Shown in pieces: positions 10,371 through 20,258 of a stretch of 31,900 nucleotides of DNA. The notes beneath the pieces are model-generated. The model searched no databases. It worked only from the letters and a program-made list of their open reading frames with translations, and was not told the origin of the DNA. The stretch comes from Zelonia costaricensis (lineage: Eukaryota > Euglenozoa > Kinetoplastea > Trypanosomatida > Trypanosomatidae), in the NCBI GenBank assembly GCA_030849075.1, contig JASAOO010003343.1, positions 12,501-44,400 on the forward strand, in the 5' to 3' direction. Within the stretch, counting starts at the first letter, position 1. Each line of letters begins with the position of its first letter. A program made the position numbers and the translations under genes.

Positions 10371-12167
10371 ACGCTGTGAGAGCCGTGCTGATGCTACCCA
10401 CCACGTCACTGTTTCTGGCTCTTGCTCCTCGACGTGTGGGCCGGTATCACCTTCGGTCTTGCTTTTGTTTTTACTTTTCAGACAGCACCCCCCCATCCCT
10501 CTTGCTCAGAGTCGGCCTTTCTTTTTCTTATCTTCGTTAGTGACCACCCCCCTTTTTCTTCTTGACACCTGTGCGACCCCATCTCCATTTGTTTGTCTGT
10601 GTCTCGGTGTGTGTGTGTGTGCGTGTGTCCTTTTCCTTTTTCGTTGTTTGTGACTCACTCGCGCACGACTGCGCTTGTGCCTGCATTACTTCAAGACGTT
10701 TCCCTGTCTCCCATCCCCCTCACGCTCTCCCCCACCTCGCAGTTTCTTCTTTGCTCCCTCTGCGGCTGCCCTCCGTCCTATTTCTCCCCTCGCTTTTCCC
10801 CCCTTTGCTTCTCCTCCCTTTTTTTTGAGTATTTGCGAGCTTGCCGTGCTCCGTCGACGTGCGGTTTGCCACGTCACGCGCGTCGTGTTCAGCGCTGCTT
10901 ACACGCGCTTGTAAGAACGCTCACCTAAGAGCACCTGCGTGCGCGCCCTGTGGCGTGTTGAAGCCCCGCTCGAGGACACAACCGATTGGCCTTGCTCGCG
11001 TTCGATGGCTTCTTGGGCGACATGGAAGGCCAGCACGTGGATCTGTGAGTATCTGTGCGTGAGTGTGTCCTGAGTCTGTGTGTTCGCGTGTGTTTCTGTC
11101 TCTATCTACGCGCGAGTGTTGATTTGTGGTACCCAATTGCCAGTTTCCCTTCCTTGTCTTGCTGAAGCAAGTCGTGCGGCGCTCCGCGCTTTGGCTTCTT
11201 TCCGCTTTCCCCCCTACTCACTGCGCTGGAAGGGCGCACAGGGAGGTGTGAGGGCAGCCGTCTTCGTCCGTCGCGTCGTGCCTCTCGCAGGCGTACACCC
11301 CAGCCCCCTCTCTCTTGTTTTTTTTTTCTCGCCGCCTTTGCACTTCACACTCGGAGTGCGAGGCGGAGAAAGAAGAAGGAAAGGAAAGCAGAAACTGAGG
11401 GCTGATGTGTGTGTGTGTGTGTTAGTGTGGGTGTGTATGGGTGTGTATGGGGTGCACCTGCGGGCGTTGCGCGACGGCTTGACGCGCTCCCTCCTCTCCC
11501 CCCTGCACCACTTACAGCGCCTCTCGTGCCTTCACCGACTCCGCCCGCTCCCTCCGTCTTTTCTTTTTGTTCACCAGCTTCTTCCTTGCCTCCGCTCCTT
11601 CGCTTGTTTGTTTTCTTCTGCACGGAGCTGGGCAGGCGTGGGCTTGTGTGTCAGTGTGCGTGCGTGCGTGTGGGTGGGTGGGTGTGAGTGTGTACGTCTT
11701 GCTGCGCCGTGCAGGTGCCCGAACCCCCTCCCCACCGAAAAAAAAAAAAAAAATGCGGCTCACCTGCGGTGCGCAGGCGGTCGTATTGGCGCTGCTTTCT
11801 CCTCATGCCGCTCCCCCCGTCCCCCCTACGGCGCGCCTCTGCCTCCTCCCCCCTGTTCCCCTTCCAGCGCTCGCACACGGTCACACTCTCACAACGCGCC
11901 AGCGCGCATGTGCGGTCCTGCCGCAGTGCCGCTCCAGGGCTCCAGACATCTGGTAGAAGAAGACAATCAGAAACCGAGCCGGACTTGCTTCCTTTTCTTT
12001 TTCTTTGTTTGTCCTTTCTCCCTTTCCCCTTTCTTCCTGACAAGTGCATCAGCGCTTTACGACTACCCCGGCTCTGCTTCCGGCTTCGCCCACTGTAGAG
12101 AGCGCGTGGCGCATCACCGCAATCATGACCACGACAACCGTCACCGTCACCTTCACCACTCCCGCCG

Positions 12168-12193
12168 CACACACACACACACACACACACACA
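12168..12193 (+). repeat. (CA)13 microsatellite
   Basis: Twenty-six bases of uninterrupted CA in non-coding DNA. Confidence 0.95.
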
Positions 12194-14136
12194 GACAACG
12201 AGGCACTGACACTGGAACGTGCGCATGCGCGAGGCAGCGACATAGCGCATACGAAATCTTGTCACTACGAGGCACGCAAACAAGCATTCCTCTCGTTCCC
12301 CCCCCCCCGTCATCACGAACTGCATGTTTTTCTTTCCCAGCTCGTCTCGCGTCCAGGCTGTGTGGCCCTACACTGAGTCTCATTTGTTTTTCATATTTGT
12401 GTGCTGTCGCCGTTGCGGGTGGTGCTGCCTTCTCGCACTGCTGCGAGTTCAAGGTTGTGCAGGTGTGCGTTTGTGTGTGCGTGTGTGTGGGTGTCTGCCT
12501 AAGCGCTCACACTTTAGCTCAGGGCCTTCGACGCCGGCCAGCGCCCTTCCGATGCGCTCTCAGCCGACGCGCATGGCGATTGTACCGCCGGCGCGCTGCT
12601 GTGTGCGTCGTTGCGGTATTTCTTCTACGGCGGCGAGAGTCCTTCAGTTCTCGCGGCGCCGCTCATGCATGCCGGGCTGCGACTTGTCCTCCTCCCCATC
12701 CCCGGCGACTGTGCAGATTTGCGAGAAGGCGCGTGTGTGCGTTCACGTGAGTGTGCACCTTGTCGTTTCAACCCGCTGCGTCCTTCGCTCGCTGTCTCTC
12801 TTCCCATCACTCGCATTGTGTTTCCTCCCTTATTTGGCGCTCCCCTGATGTGACGCACGCTCGGTGCCTCGTCCGGTGAACCTTTGCTCCTCTTTGGCGC
12901 CCGCGCGGCGCCTAGTAGAAGTGACTGCGCACGTGCGCTTTCCTTCCCCCTTGTTCCCTTCCTCCCTCCTCCTTCTCCGCTCGCTTTTTCCTGTCTTGGA
13001 ACGCCAACCTCAAGCGTCCCTCCACCACCCCCCCTTTGGCTGTGCTGTTTGTTTCCACGCGCTGTTTTCATGTTTCGCGTGTTGCGCGCCTTTTCTCAAA
13101 GTGTTTCTGTTGTCTTCTCGCCGATAGCCGCTGTCGTTGTCTTTGGCGTCGATTCGGTGAAGCCTTCGCCTTCGCGGCCGCGCCCTTCCACCGTCTCTCC
13201 GTCCTGCTTTTCCCGCCTTCTCTTTCCTTTGGCACATGCATGTGTTTATGGTGCACGTGTCCGCGCGCACGCACACCCGAGGAAGGAAAGGGGCAGGGGA
13301 GTGGGGGAGAGTAGCGATATGGTAGTAGTGGCTGTGCATCGGGCAGCTGAGTGATTCGGAACCCCCTCTCGTGGCGTCTCTCTGCATTGATTTTGGAGAT
13401 CCACCTACGCTTGCCTTTTTTCTCGTTTTGCCTTTTGATTTGTCTTCTCTTTTTTGCGACGGGTATCCTCCTCCTTCAGCTCTTTTCCATTTTTTTTTCT
13501 GTGTCCGTGGCGGCGGTTGTTCCGATTTTCTTGCCGTGGCAGTGGAAGGCGGAGGTGTTCGCGATGTTGCCCCGCCCACCCATCCACCCCATCCACCGTC
13601 CTCCCCTCTCCGCTCCTTCATCCGTTCGGCTTTCTGTATTGACGAAGAAAACAAAAGGAACCCCAACGGCTCTTTCTCTCTCGCCAAGAAGGGGTGAAGC
13701 GAGGTCGACCTGGTGCACCGCTGACGCGCTTACGCGCGGCTGGAGAGATGAAAACACCGAGCTTGTAGGAGACACGAGTGCTCGCGCACGCCCGCGGTTG
13801 CATCGAAATACAAAAAAAAGAAACGAAGAAGAAAGTAAAACTGCTTGAAGCACGTTTTCACACGATGAGATATAAAAGGAGAGGAGATGGCGAAGAGACT
13901 AGTAGCAAACAGCAAAGTCACCTTGTTTTCCCCTCCTCCCCGTGGACGTGCTCCGCCGCTTCCACTCCGACACGCCGTCGCCGCCTCTGTCACGCTCTTC
14001 TTCTTCGTCCTTTCCCTTCCTTCCCTCGTTATCGTTGTGACTTCTTTTTTTGTGTTTTTCTCTCTGTCGCTCTCTCGCCTCTTACGCCCGCTTCTTCTCA
14101 CGCGCTCTCTCCGTGCTTCCGCGTATGTGCGTGTTG

Positions 14137-14154
14137 GTGTGTGTGTGTGTGTGT
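14137..14154 (+). repeat. (GT)9 microsatellite
   Basis: Eighteen bases of uninterrupted GT, followed directly by AG. Confidence 0.93.
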
Positions 14155-14695
14155 AGGCGAGGGTGCGCAGGCATCGACGCGGTGCCTCCGTCGGAAAGGG
14201 CTCCGTGAATAGGACTCCATACAGTGGCGTCCTATCCACCCCACCTTCTCCCCCGCCAGTTCCCCCGATTGTTCCACTCAAGTCACCACTCCGCCTTCTG
14301 TATTTGAGTTCTCCTCTTCTCCATCTTCACCTCCCCACACACGCACGCCGAACCGCTTCCCCCCTCCCACAGTCCGCACTCAGAGCAACTCTCTCTGTAT
14401 CTCCTCGCGTTTTGTGCGACGGAGTGGAGTTGGGAGGCATGGCCACTGGTGACGCTCTCGGGTACCTCTTCTTTCGCATCCTCGTCTCCTTCCCCCCACC
14501 CCCCGCTCTCCCATCCTCCACCTCTTCAGTGTCATCTTCTTTCGCTTCCTTCGCACGCGCGCTTGCGTGAAAGAGAGCGAGAGAGAGAAGTAGTTGACAA
14601 AAAAAAAACTGAAGGCCGGTGCGAGGGCGAGAAGGAAATTGCTAGAGGCGCGCACGGTGACAGAACCAAATCACTGAACGAAACACGAGAAGACG

Positions 14696-14719
14696 CAACA
14701 ACAACAACAACAACAGCAA
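14696..14719 (+). repeat. (CAA)6-CAG-CAA triplet run
   Basis: Six CAA units are followed by CAG and CAA inside an A-rich island upstream of the coiled-coil gene. A run of the same structure, (CAA)6-CAG, occurs at 19008-19028. Confidence 0.93.
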
Positions 14720-15069
14720 CGAAACCTCAAGGCGAGGTGCGCGGTTGACACGGAGAAGAGGTTGTGCTCCGGCGGAGCGGGAGAAGGGGGGGGGCCTGCG
14801 GTAGAGGAGATGTGCGGCGTTGCTGGGAGGGAAGAGGAAAACAACGAGGCCCACACAAGCCCCTGCGCGTGCACTCTCCCTCTGCCCGTCTCTTCCCCTC
14901 TCTCTTTAAAGTCAGCCACTCTCACGCCATCCTCTGCGAAAAAAAAGGGAAGTGCCCGTCCCACGTCGCGCATACGACGAAGGGGGTAGAGGAGGAAAAA
15001 GGACAGAGGTCGTTTGCCGGTGCCCTGCGCTTCCCTTCCCATGTGACGTTGAACCACTCAGCTGCTACG

Positions 15070-15182
15070 CCCACTTCTCTTCATCCCCCGCTCGCTCTTC
15101 AACTCTTCTGATTGTACATTTGCAACACCACGTTGAAACCGCTCCGAAATCACGACACAGCTACCCCCCTCTCGTCGCTTAG
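15070..15182 (+). promoter_or_regulatory. Predicted spliced-leader acceptor region for the coiled-coil gene
   Basis: A T/C-rich tract at about 15070-15111 is followed by AG at 15159-15160. A second short T/C tract (15161-15180) is followed by AG at 15181-15182, and a third candidate AG lies at 15236-15237. The resulting 5' UTRs would be about 190-270 nt. Confidence 0.5.
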
Positions 15183-15426
15183 TGTACGTCCACGTCACCC
15201 TACCCCTCCACCCCATCTCTCCCCTCTCATATCTAAGCCTCCCGCTCTCTATCCCTCAAAGCTCCTCCCCCACCGCAGAGCGCAGTCGCAACAGCCCCAA
15301 CAACCACAAAAAAAAACGGCAAAGGGAAAGTCTGGGACGACGGCAACCGCAGCAGCACAGCACGTGACCGCCTTCTCCTCCCCCCCCCACCTCCCTCCCT
15401 CACACCCCCTGTCTTGCATCTCCACA

Positions 15427-16806
15427 ATGCAGACGCCCCCTCAGTCGCAGTCGCCGGACCAGGAGTCCCGCATGGCCGCCGCCCGCGCGAAGGCCGACGC
15501 CGCCCGCGCCGCCGTCGAGCGTCGCCGCTCCATGAGCAGCGGCAACGTCGGCGAGCGCAGCCACTCCGGCTACCCCGAACCCACGCACATGCAGCAGCAG
15601 CGCAGTGCCAGCATTGGGTCCCTCTCGGCAGGCGCCGAGGGCACGGGCGAGGTCATCATCAAGCGCCGCCCGAGCAGCGGGGCCACGACGCCGAACCGTG
15701 CCTCCACGCCTACGGCTGGCATGGGTGGCTCCGGGACGCCGTACCGCTCCACCACGCCCACGGGTGCCGTGGGCGGGGCGGCGGCGGTAGAGGCCCCGGC
15801 CGGTGCCCCGACGGTGTACCACGAGGCTCCTGCGGCGGCGGAGGCCGTGGCCGCGCACGCTGACCCCGCGGCGCATGAGACGCCCGAGTACTACGCGGCG
15901 CAGATCGCGGCTATGCGCGCGGAGAAGGCCCGCATCGCGCAGCGCGACCAGGAGCTAGCCGAGCGCATGCAGATCTACAGCGAGGTCGTCGGGCTGCGCA
16001 AGGAGCTGGCGGTGGTCAAGGAGGACGAGGAGCGCCTGCGCAAGCAGCTCGCGACCACCGCCGCGGTCATTGCCGACAACGACCCGGCGGTGGTGAAGGA
16101 GGTGGCGATCTTTGAGGACGAGGCCCAGCAGTCGACGCTGCAGAAGCTCTACACCCAGGAGTCCGAGCACCACAACCCCGACACGATGGAGTGGGCCGAG
16201 ATCGACGTCAGCAACCTGCACCAGCGCATCCAGGCGGCGCACGCGAAGTTCGTTGCGGCCAGCGAGAAGGCCGACGGCCTCTACGCGCAGCAGGAGGAGG
16301 CAATCAACGAGACGACCGACGCCCGCGAGCGCGAGAAGGCCGCGATTGCCGAGAACCACGAGCGCGAGATGGAGAGCCTCGACGAGGCCCGCGCCCACGC
16401 ACGCCAGGTAGCCTCTGAGCAGCACTTCCACCGCCACCGCGGCACTTCGAAGGCGCCGCCGACCGCCGTGCCCAAGGAGAAGAAGGTGGCCACGCGCCAG
16501 CGCGGCATCGACGAGGTCGAGTTCCGCACCACCGCGCAGGTGAGCAAGATGAAGGACGAGCTGGCCGAGCTGATGGAGCAGGTGAAGCAGCTCAAGCGCA
16601 CGCTGGACGACTCGCGCGAGGTGACGGAGACGAAGCGCCGCGAGTACGAGGCGGCGCTCAAGGTTGTCGTGGACGAGGGCACCGAGGCCCGCGAGATGAA
16701 GGAGAAGCTGCTGAGGGAGGAGGAGGAGCTGAAGGAGCTCAAGGCGGACATCCAGGGCGTGCTGCACTACGTGCGCGCCAAGAACCGCGAGGAGGAGGGC
16801 TGGTAA
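15427..16806 (+). CDS. Coiled-coil protein of unknown function
   Basis: The product has 459 residues. Residues 1 to about 150 are rich in Ser, Ala, Pro and Thr, with an Arg/Ala-rich segment near residues 16-35 that includes an Arg triplet, so this half is probably disordered. From about residue 154 to the C-terminal Trp the protein is almost entirely charged heptad-like sequence (Glu, Lys, Arg, Ala, Leu). A break rich in His, Pro and Lys, near residue 335-355, divides it into two coiled-coil blocks. There is no signal peptide, membrane segment or catalytic motif. The start is the first ATG in frame; about 105 open codons upstream contain no ATG. Such proteins in trypanosomatids are often cytoskeletal, flagellar or basal-body components, but nothing in the sequence proves this. 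The coding frame is secure, the function is not. Confidence 0.9.
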   Translation: MQTPPQSQSPDQESRMAAARAKADAARAAVERRRSMSSGNVGERSHSGYPEPTHMQQQRSASIGSLSAGAEGTGEVIIKRRPSSGATTPNRASTPTAGMGGSGTPYRSTTPTGAVGGAAAVEAPAGAPTVYHEAPAAAEAVAAHADPAAHETPEYYAAQIAAMRAEKARIAQRDQELAERMQIYSEVVGLRKELAVVKEDEERLRKQLATTAAVIADNDPAVVKEVAIFEDEAQQSTLQKLYTQESEHHNPDTMEWAEIDVSNLHQRIQAAHAKFVAASEKADGLYAQQEEAINETTDAREREKAAIAENHEREMESLDEARAHARQVASEQHFHRHRGTSKAPPTAVPKEKKVATRQRGIDEVEFRTTAQVSKMKDELAELMEQVKQLKRTLDDSREVTETKRREYEAALKVVVDEGTEAREMKEKLLREEEELKELKADIQGVLHYVRAKNREEEGW

Positions 16807-16935
16807 GCACGCACCATGCACGTTCAAAGCACGAACACACGCACGTGCGAGCGAGGTAGGGCCGGGGAGTAGGGGGGAGGGCGAGCGGGAGGGAGACCCT
16901 TCGGCGTGGCACGCTCGCCTCCCGCGCCCTCCCTG

Positions 16936-16947
16936 ACTGCATGCAGT
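16936..16947. other. 12-bp perfect palindrome in 3' UTR
   Basis: ACTGCATGCAGT is its own reverse complement. The outer bases (C16932-C16933 with G16950-G16951) can extend the stem past a mismatch. It lies 130 bases after the stop codon. Confidence 0.85.
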
Positions 16948-16990
16948 GGGGAGAACGAAGGTGCTTGTCGCGAATAGAGTCCGCCTCGAT

Positions 16991-17007
16991 AGCAGCACGT
17001 AGCTGCT
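16991..17007. other. 6-bp stem, 5-base loop hairpin in 3' UTR
   Basis: AGCAGC at 16991-16996 pairs with GCTGCT at 17002-17007 around a five-base loop. It is the second hairpin within 75 bases. Confidence 0.8.
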
Positions 17008-17563
17008 CAGCGTCCCTCACAACAGCCCAACCAAAGCCCCTTCCGTGACCCAGCCTCGTCTCTCTCTCCGTCCGCTTTACGGCTGCGCCGCGCCCTTTCC
17101 TTCGCCTCATCGCTTCACTGGCTGCCTGCGTGCGCGTCTGTATCTCGCAGAGTGAGACCAGCCAGCAGTCAGGCTCATGTCGACGGCCACCGTGGAGAGG
17201 GCGGACAGCGAAAAAAAAAAAGAAGAGCAGAGGAGGTGGGCAGCAACGGACCTGTGCAGTCGTGCTGTGCTCCCCGTTCTTCACCTCCCCACCCTTCTCC
17301 GCTCTCTCCCCGTGTGTGTGTGTGTTCCTCTTGTGTAACGTTTTTGTTTTTGTTTTGCCAGCTCTTGTCGTCTTCTCTTCGGCTGCCGCGCCTTGTTTGC
17401 GACTTCGGCTCTTGTGTGTTCGCAGGTCTCTCCCTCTCTGCGTGTGTGTGGGTGTGGGTGTTCCAGTGTAGCGGACGCGCTTCCTCCTCCTCCTGCCTCC
17501 CCCCTTTCATCCCCCGCTTCTACGCGTCTGGCTCATCCCCCCGCCCTGAACCCCCCGGACCGG

Positions 17564-17582
17564 CCCCGCCCCGCCCCGCCCC
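17564..17582 (-). other. G-quadruplex-type motif on the minus strand
   Basis: Four CCCC blocks separated by single G occur on the + strand, so the minus strand reads four GGGG blocks with one-base loops. The + strand copy could form an i-motif. In the RNA sense the sequence is C-rich, so any quadruplex would be at the DNA level. Confidence 0.8.
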
Positions 17583-17888
17583 TCCATCACCGCCTCGTGG
17601 ATGCGTGTGCTTTTGTGGGTTTTCTTCCGTCTACTTTCATTGTACCGACTCTCCCTTCCTCTCTTTTCTTTCTTTCCCCCCACCCCGCCGTTTGAGTTGC
17701 GCTTCCTGTATCTCGGGACCCCCCTCCTCTCTGCCCCGCCTCGCGCCCCCTTATGTTTCTCCCAGCCGGCGCCTTCAGCAGGTGCCTCCCTCCCCCCTCC
17801 CCCCTCCGATGCCATCATCCCTCTCTCGCACACAGCGCCACCCCCCTGTCAACTCCGCAACACGCACACTGGAAGAAAGAGCGCAGGG

Positions 17889-17911
17889 ACACACACACAC
17901 ACACACACACA
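17889..17911 (+). repeat. CA microsatellite
   Basis: Twenty-three bases of alternating A and C, in an A-rich segment. Confidence 0.93.
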
Positions 17912-18133
17912 TACAACGAAAAGGAAAATGACAGCGAAGCAAACGAGCACAGGTGAACGAGAGTGGCGTCTTTCTGTTCGTATTCGTGTTGCCGCCTCCA
18001 CCTCCACCTCTCTCCTCCCTTCCCGCCTGCACAGAGCTTCGCGTCGCGGTTCCGTTTGTGACGTGCATGTGTGTTAGCGTGTGTGTGCGCCGTCTTCTCC
18101 GCCTGCCTTTTTCTTGCTCTCTCTCTTGCCTGT

Positions 18134-18134
<1 letters not shown>

Positions 18135-18174
<40 letters not shown>

Positions 18175-18175
18175 N
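18135..18175 (+). repeat. 40-base poly(C) run ending in an N: assembly join
   Basis: Forty consecutive C are followed by the only undetermined base of the window, then by G-rich sequence. Sequencing polymerases fail on such tracts, so the true length is unknown and the two sides may have been joined across a gap. No gene crosses this point. Confidence 0.95.
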
Positions 18176-18572
18176 GGGCGCGAGCGACGGTTGACGGAGA
18201 GGTTCGGCTTGGCGAGCGGAGGCGTGCCCGTGGCACATGAGATTGCTTTTGGAGACGTCACTGTTGCTGGTGTTGTGATGTGTGGCTTTGTGTTTGTTTT
18301 GGTTTTCTTCTCCAGACGCGCGTTGTGTTTGCGCGTTTCGCTGTATGGTGCCCACCGCCTCTTCTTCGTTTGTTTCCCCTCTCGTGTGTTCCTGCCCGCG
18401 ATGTTGTGCGTGCGCCCCTTCCTCTCGCGTCGTGTGCCTCTCCTCCACTCTCTTTCCTGTGAGGTGGGCTGGGAGGGAGTGAAGGTGTTGCGGCATAGGT
18501 TGGGGACGCGCGCGGTGTTGAGCATGTACGTCTCTATCCGTACCTGCGATAGTGTTAGTCTTGGTGTGCGTA

Positions 18573-18594
18573 TGTGTGTGTGTGTGTGTGTGTG
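18573..18594 (+). repeat. (TG)11 microsatellite
   Basis: Twenty-two bases of uninterrupted TG in non-coding DNA. Confidence 0.94.
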
Positions 18595-19007
18595 CTTGTG
18601 CCCAGACGTGAAAGGTGTGTGAGTGTGTATGGCCTCTTTGTGATGTTGTCTTGCTCTCACTTGCCCAGGTTGTGTGGGAGTGAAGGAGAGAAAAAAAAAA
18701 TGCGGCTCTGTACTCTCTCAATTAGTGTGAGCGTGTGTGTCTGTGTGTACGCGTGTGTGAGTGTATGTGCGCGTCTACGTTCGACTCGCATCAGTAGAGC
18801 AGCTACCTCCCCCCCCATCTCCTCCCACTTTGTCCCACGTGCTGTTCTGCCCCTCGTCTGTCTTTCTTTTGCTTTTTTTTTTTGCTTTTTTTTTGGTTCG
18901 CTCTGTAGGTCGATTGATGTTGCCGAGTCCTGTGCCGGTGTTGGCGTCTTCTTGTTTCTGTTTTCCCCCTTTTTTTCTGTAGCGAGGGAGAGCTGCAAAA
19001 AAAAAAA

Positions 19008-19028
19008 CAACAACAACAACAACAACAG
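19008..19028 (+). repeat. (CAA)6-CAG triplet run
   Basis: It directly follows an 11-A run and has the same unit number and terminal CAG as the run at 14696-14719. Confidence 0.93.
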
Positions 19029-19081
19029 AAAAGGGAGCAAAAGATGTGCGCGGTGGCAGCCACCAACCCCCCCTCCACACG

Positions 19082-19100
19082 CACACACACACACACACAC
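19082..19100 (+). repeat. CA microsatellite
   Basis: Nineteen bases of CA, with imperfect CA continuing to about 19120. Confidence 0.93.
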
Positions 19101-19791
19101 TCACACACACTCAGACACTCAGAGAGGGATCGGGGTGGGGGGGGGGGAGGGGATACGCGCACGCAACACACTCCAAGCATGTGAGGAGCAGCAGAACGCG
19201 GAGGCGGAGGCCACTTTCTCGGCGTTTCTCCCCCGTCTTCACGCCGCGCCCGATCTCCTCGGCCGTCTTGCTGTGTGGTGCCGCCGCCTCCTCTCCGTCT
19301 GCCCCCGCTGCGTCAACCGACGCCCCCCCCCCCCCCTTTGTCTCTCTTCCACGCTCCGTCTCTCCAGCGCCACGGCCCCAGCCCCTCTCCATCCTCTTCC
19401 ATGGCCCATTCCTGTACTTAAGAAGCTCCTTCCATTCCCTTCGCAAAGAAAACAAAAAAAAAGCTGCAAGCTCCGCAGTGCCGCGCGCGTGTGTGTGTGT
19501 GGGTGTGCAGAGCAAAAGGACATGGGCGAGGGACAAGGTGTGGGGTACGGAGGTGCACGCGCGTCATCCTGCCTCACCCACCCCTTCGCTCTCTTCCGAA
19601 TCCTGCGCACTCCAGTGTGTGCGGGAGGCTGGAAACAAGCCAAGGGAGTCGTCGGTGATTCGACGCGACTGCACCGTGTTGTCTGTGGGCGTGCCACACA
19701 ATGAGCCCCGTCAATGCCCCCCCCCCTCCCCTCCAAAAAAGAAAAAAGCGCTTTGACATGCTGGTGGCGGCGTAGAGAGATGCAAGGACAA

Positions 19792-19818
19792 GGGGGAGGT
19801 GGAGGGGGAGGGGGGGGG
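19792..19818 (+). other. G-rich run with G-quadruplex potential
   Basis: Runs of 5, 5 and 9 G separated by one to four bases occur on the + strand, about 250 bases upstream of the predicted acceptor of the GTPase gene. Confidence 0.7.
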
Positions 19819-19978
19819 ATGGAATGTCCGGCAGAGCATCACCTCCCTCCCGCCTCCTACTCCCCCCCCTTGTCCGCATCGTGCCCGCCGCAATAATCGC
19901 AACAGCAACGACATCACGAATGCACTACTTGAGCGCCACGTAAAGCTGCTCCATGACTGCATGTGGAACCGCATCCTA

Positions 19979-20063
19979 GCTTCCTTCCCCTTCTTGTGCT
20001 CTCTTATTTGTTTTCCTCCCTCCTGCTTACACCGCTACGGGTGCTTCTCTTACGCGTGTGTAG
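19979..20063 (+). promoter_or_regulatory. Predicted spliced-leader acceptor for the GTPase gene
   Basis: A strong T/C tract at 19979-20056 is followed by AG at 20062-20063. Using this site places the in-frame ATG at 19961 outside the mRNA and makes 20291 the first in-frame ATG, with a 5' UTR of about 228 nt. A later candidate is the AG at 20277-20278, which would leave only 12 nt of UTR. Confidence 0.6.
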
Positions 20064-20153
20064 GTGTGTGCATCGGTGACAGTTACGACCCCCAAAAGGG
20101 CCACCCGCAGCGGGGGCAGGAACACACAAACACACATACACACACACGCACAC

Positions 20154-20167
20154 GCCGCTGCAGCGGC
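20154..20167. other. 14-bp perfect palindrome in the 5' UTR of the GTPase gene
   Basis: GCCGCTGCAGCGGC is its own reverse complement and can fold in RNA as a GC-rich five-pair stem with a four-base loop. It lies 137 bases before the chosen start. Confidence 0.8.
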
Positions 20168-20258
20168 TTCGTCATTCTTCTCTCACGGTGCGCGCGTGCC
20201 CACTTGTGCAAGCGGGGCTTGTCGGTCTCCACACCCTCTCGCTTTCGTTTCAAACCCC

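Larger units (their letters stand above)
4433..15069 (+). other. About 10.6 kb without a credible protein gene: probable very long 3' UTR and intergenic DNA
   Basis: This stretch runs from the stop of the CCCH gene to the pyrimidine tract of the next gene. Every long open frame in it crosses GT repeats, T/C tracts or homopolymers and encodes Cys/Val, Ser/Phe/Leu/Pro or Lys/Arg runs, with no recognisable domain. The + strand is mainly T/C/G-rich, broken by short A/purine-rich islands at about 5762-5880, 6270-6355, 8800-8890, 13790-13925 and 14565-14760. No tRNA-like box pair or rRNA was seen. Messenger RNAs of trypanosomatid RNA-binding proteins often have multi-kilobase 3' UTRs, which fits this position. 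Non-coding transcripts processed at internal acceptor sites remain possible. Confidence 0.65.
16807..19978 (+). other. Non-coding: 3' UTR of the coiled-coil gene and intergenic DNA
   Basis: The first 200 bases hold two hairpin-forming sequences. Later parts are T/C/G-rich with GT and CA repeats (CA at 17889-17911 and 19082-19100, GT at 18573-18594), a C homopolymer with an N, and an A-rich island at about 18985-19075. Open frames here run through homopolymers and dinucleotide repeats and show no domain, so no gene is called. Confidence 0.65.

Noticed and set aside
10318..10372. G-rich run considered as telomere-like or satellite repeat
   Set aside because: The unit is GGGGA/GGGA, not the trypanosomatid telomere hexamer, and it is short and isolated.
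11080..12750. Open frame of 556 codons on the + strand in the 11-kb gene-free region
   Set aside because: It passes through GT and CA repeats, T-runs and an A-run, begins with a non-ATG codon and gives long Cys/Val, Ser/Phe/Leu and His/Thr stretches. Its openness is explained by repeats lacking stop codons, and no domain or coding bias is seen.
13864..13882. TATA-box-like sequence in an A-rich island
   Set aside because: Protein genes of trypanosomatids are transcribed as polycistrons without TATA promoters. An A-rich island gives such a match by chance.
18574..19704. Open frame of 376 codons between the coiled-coil and GTPase genes
   Set aside because: It begins in a GT repeat and crosses T-runs, an A-run, the CAA run and CA repeats; the product is low complexity without gene-like composition.
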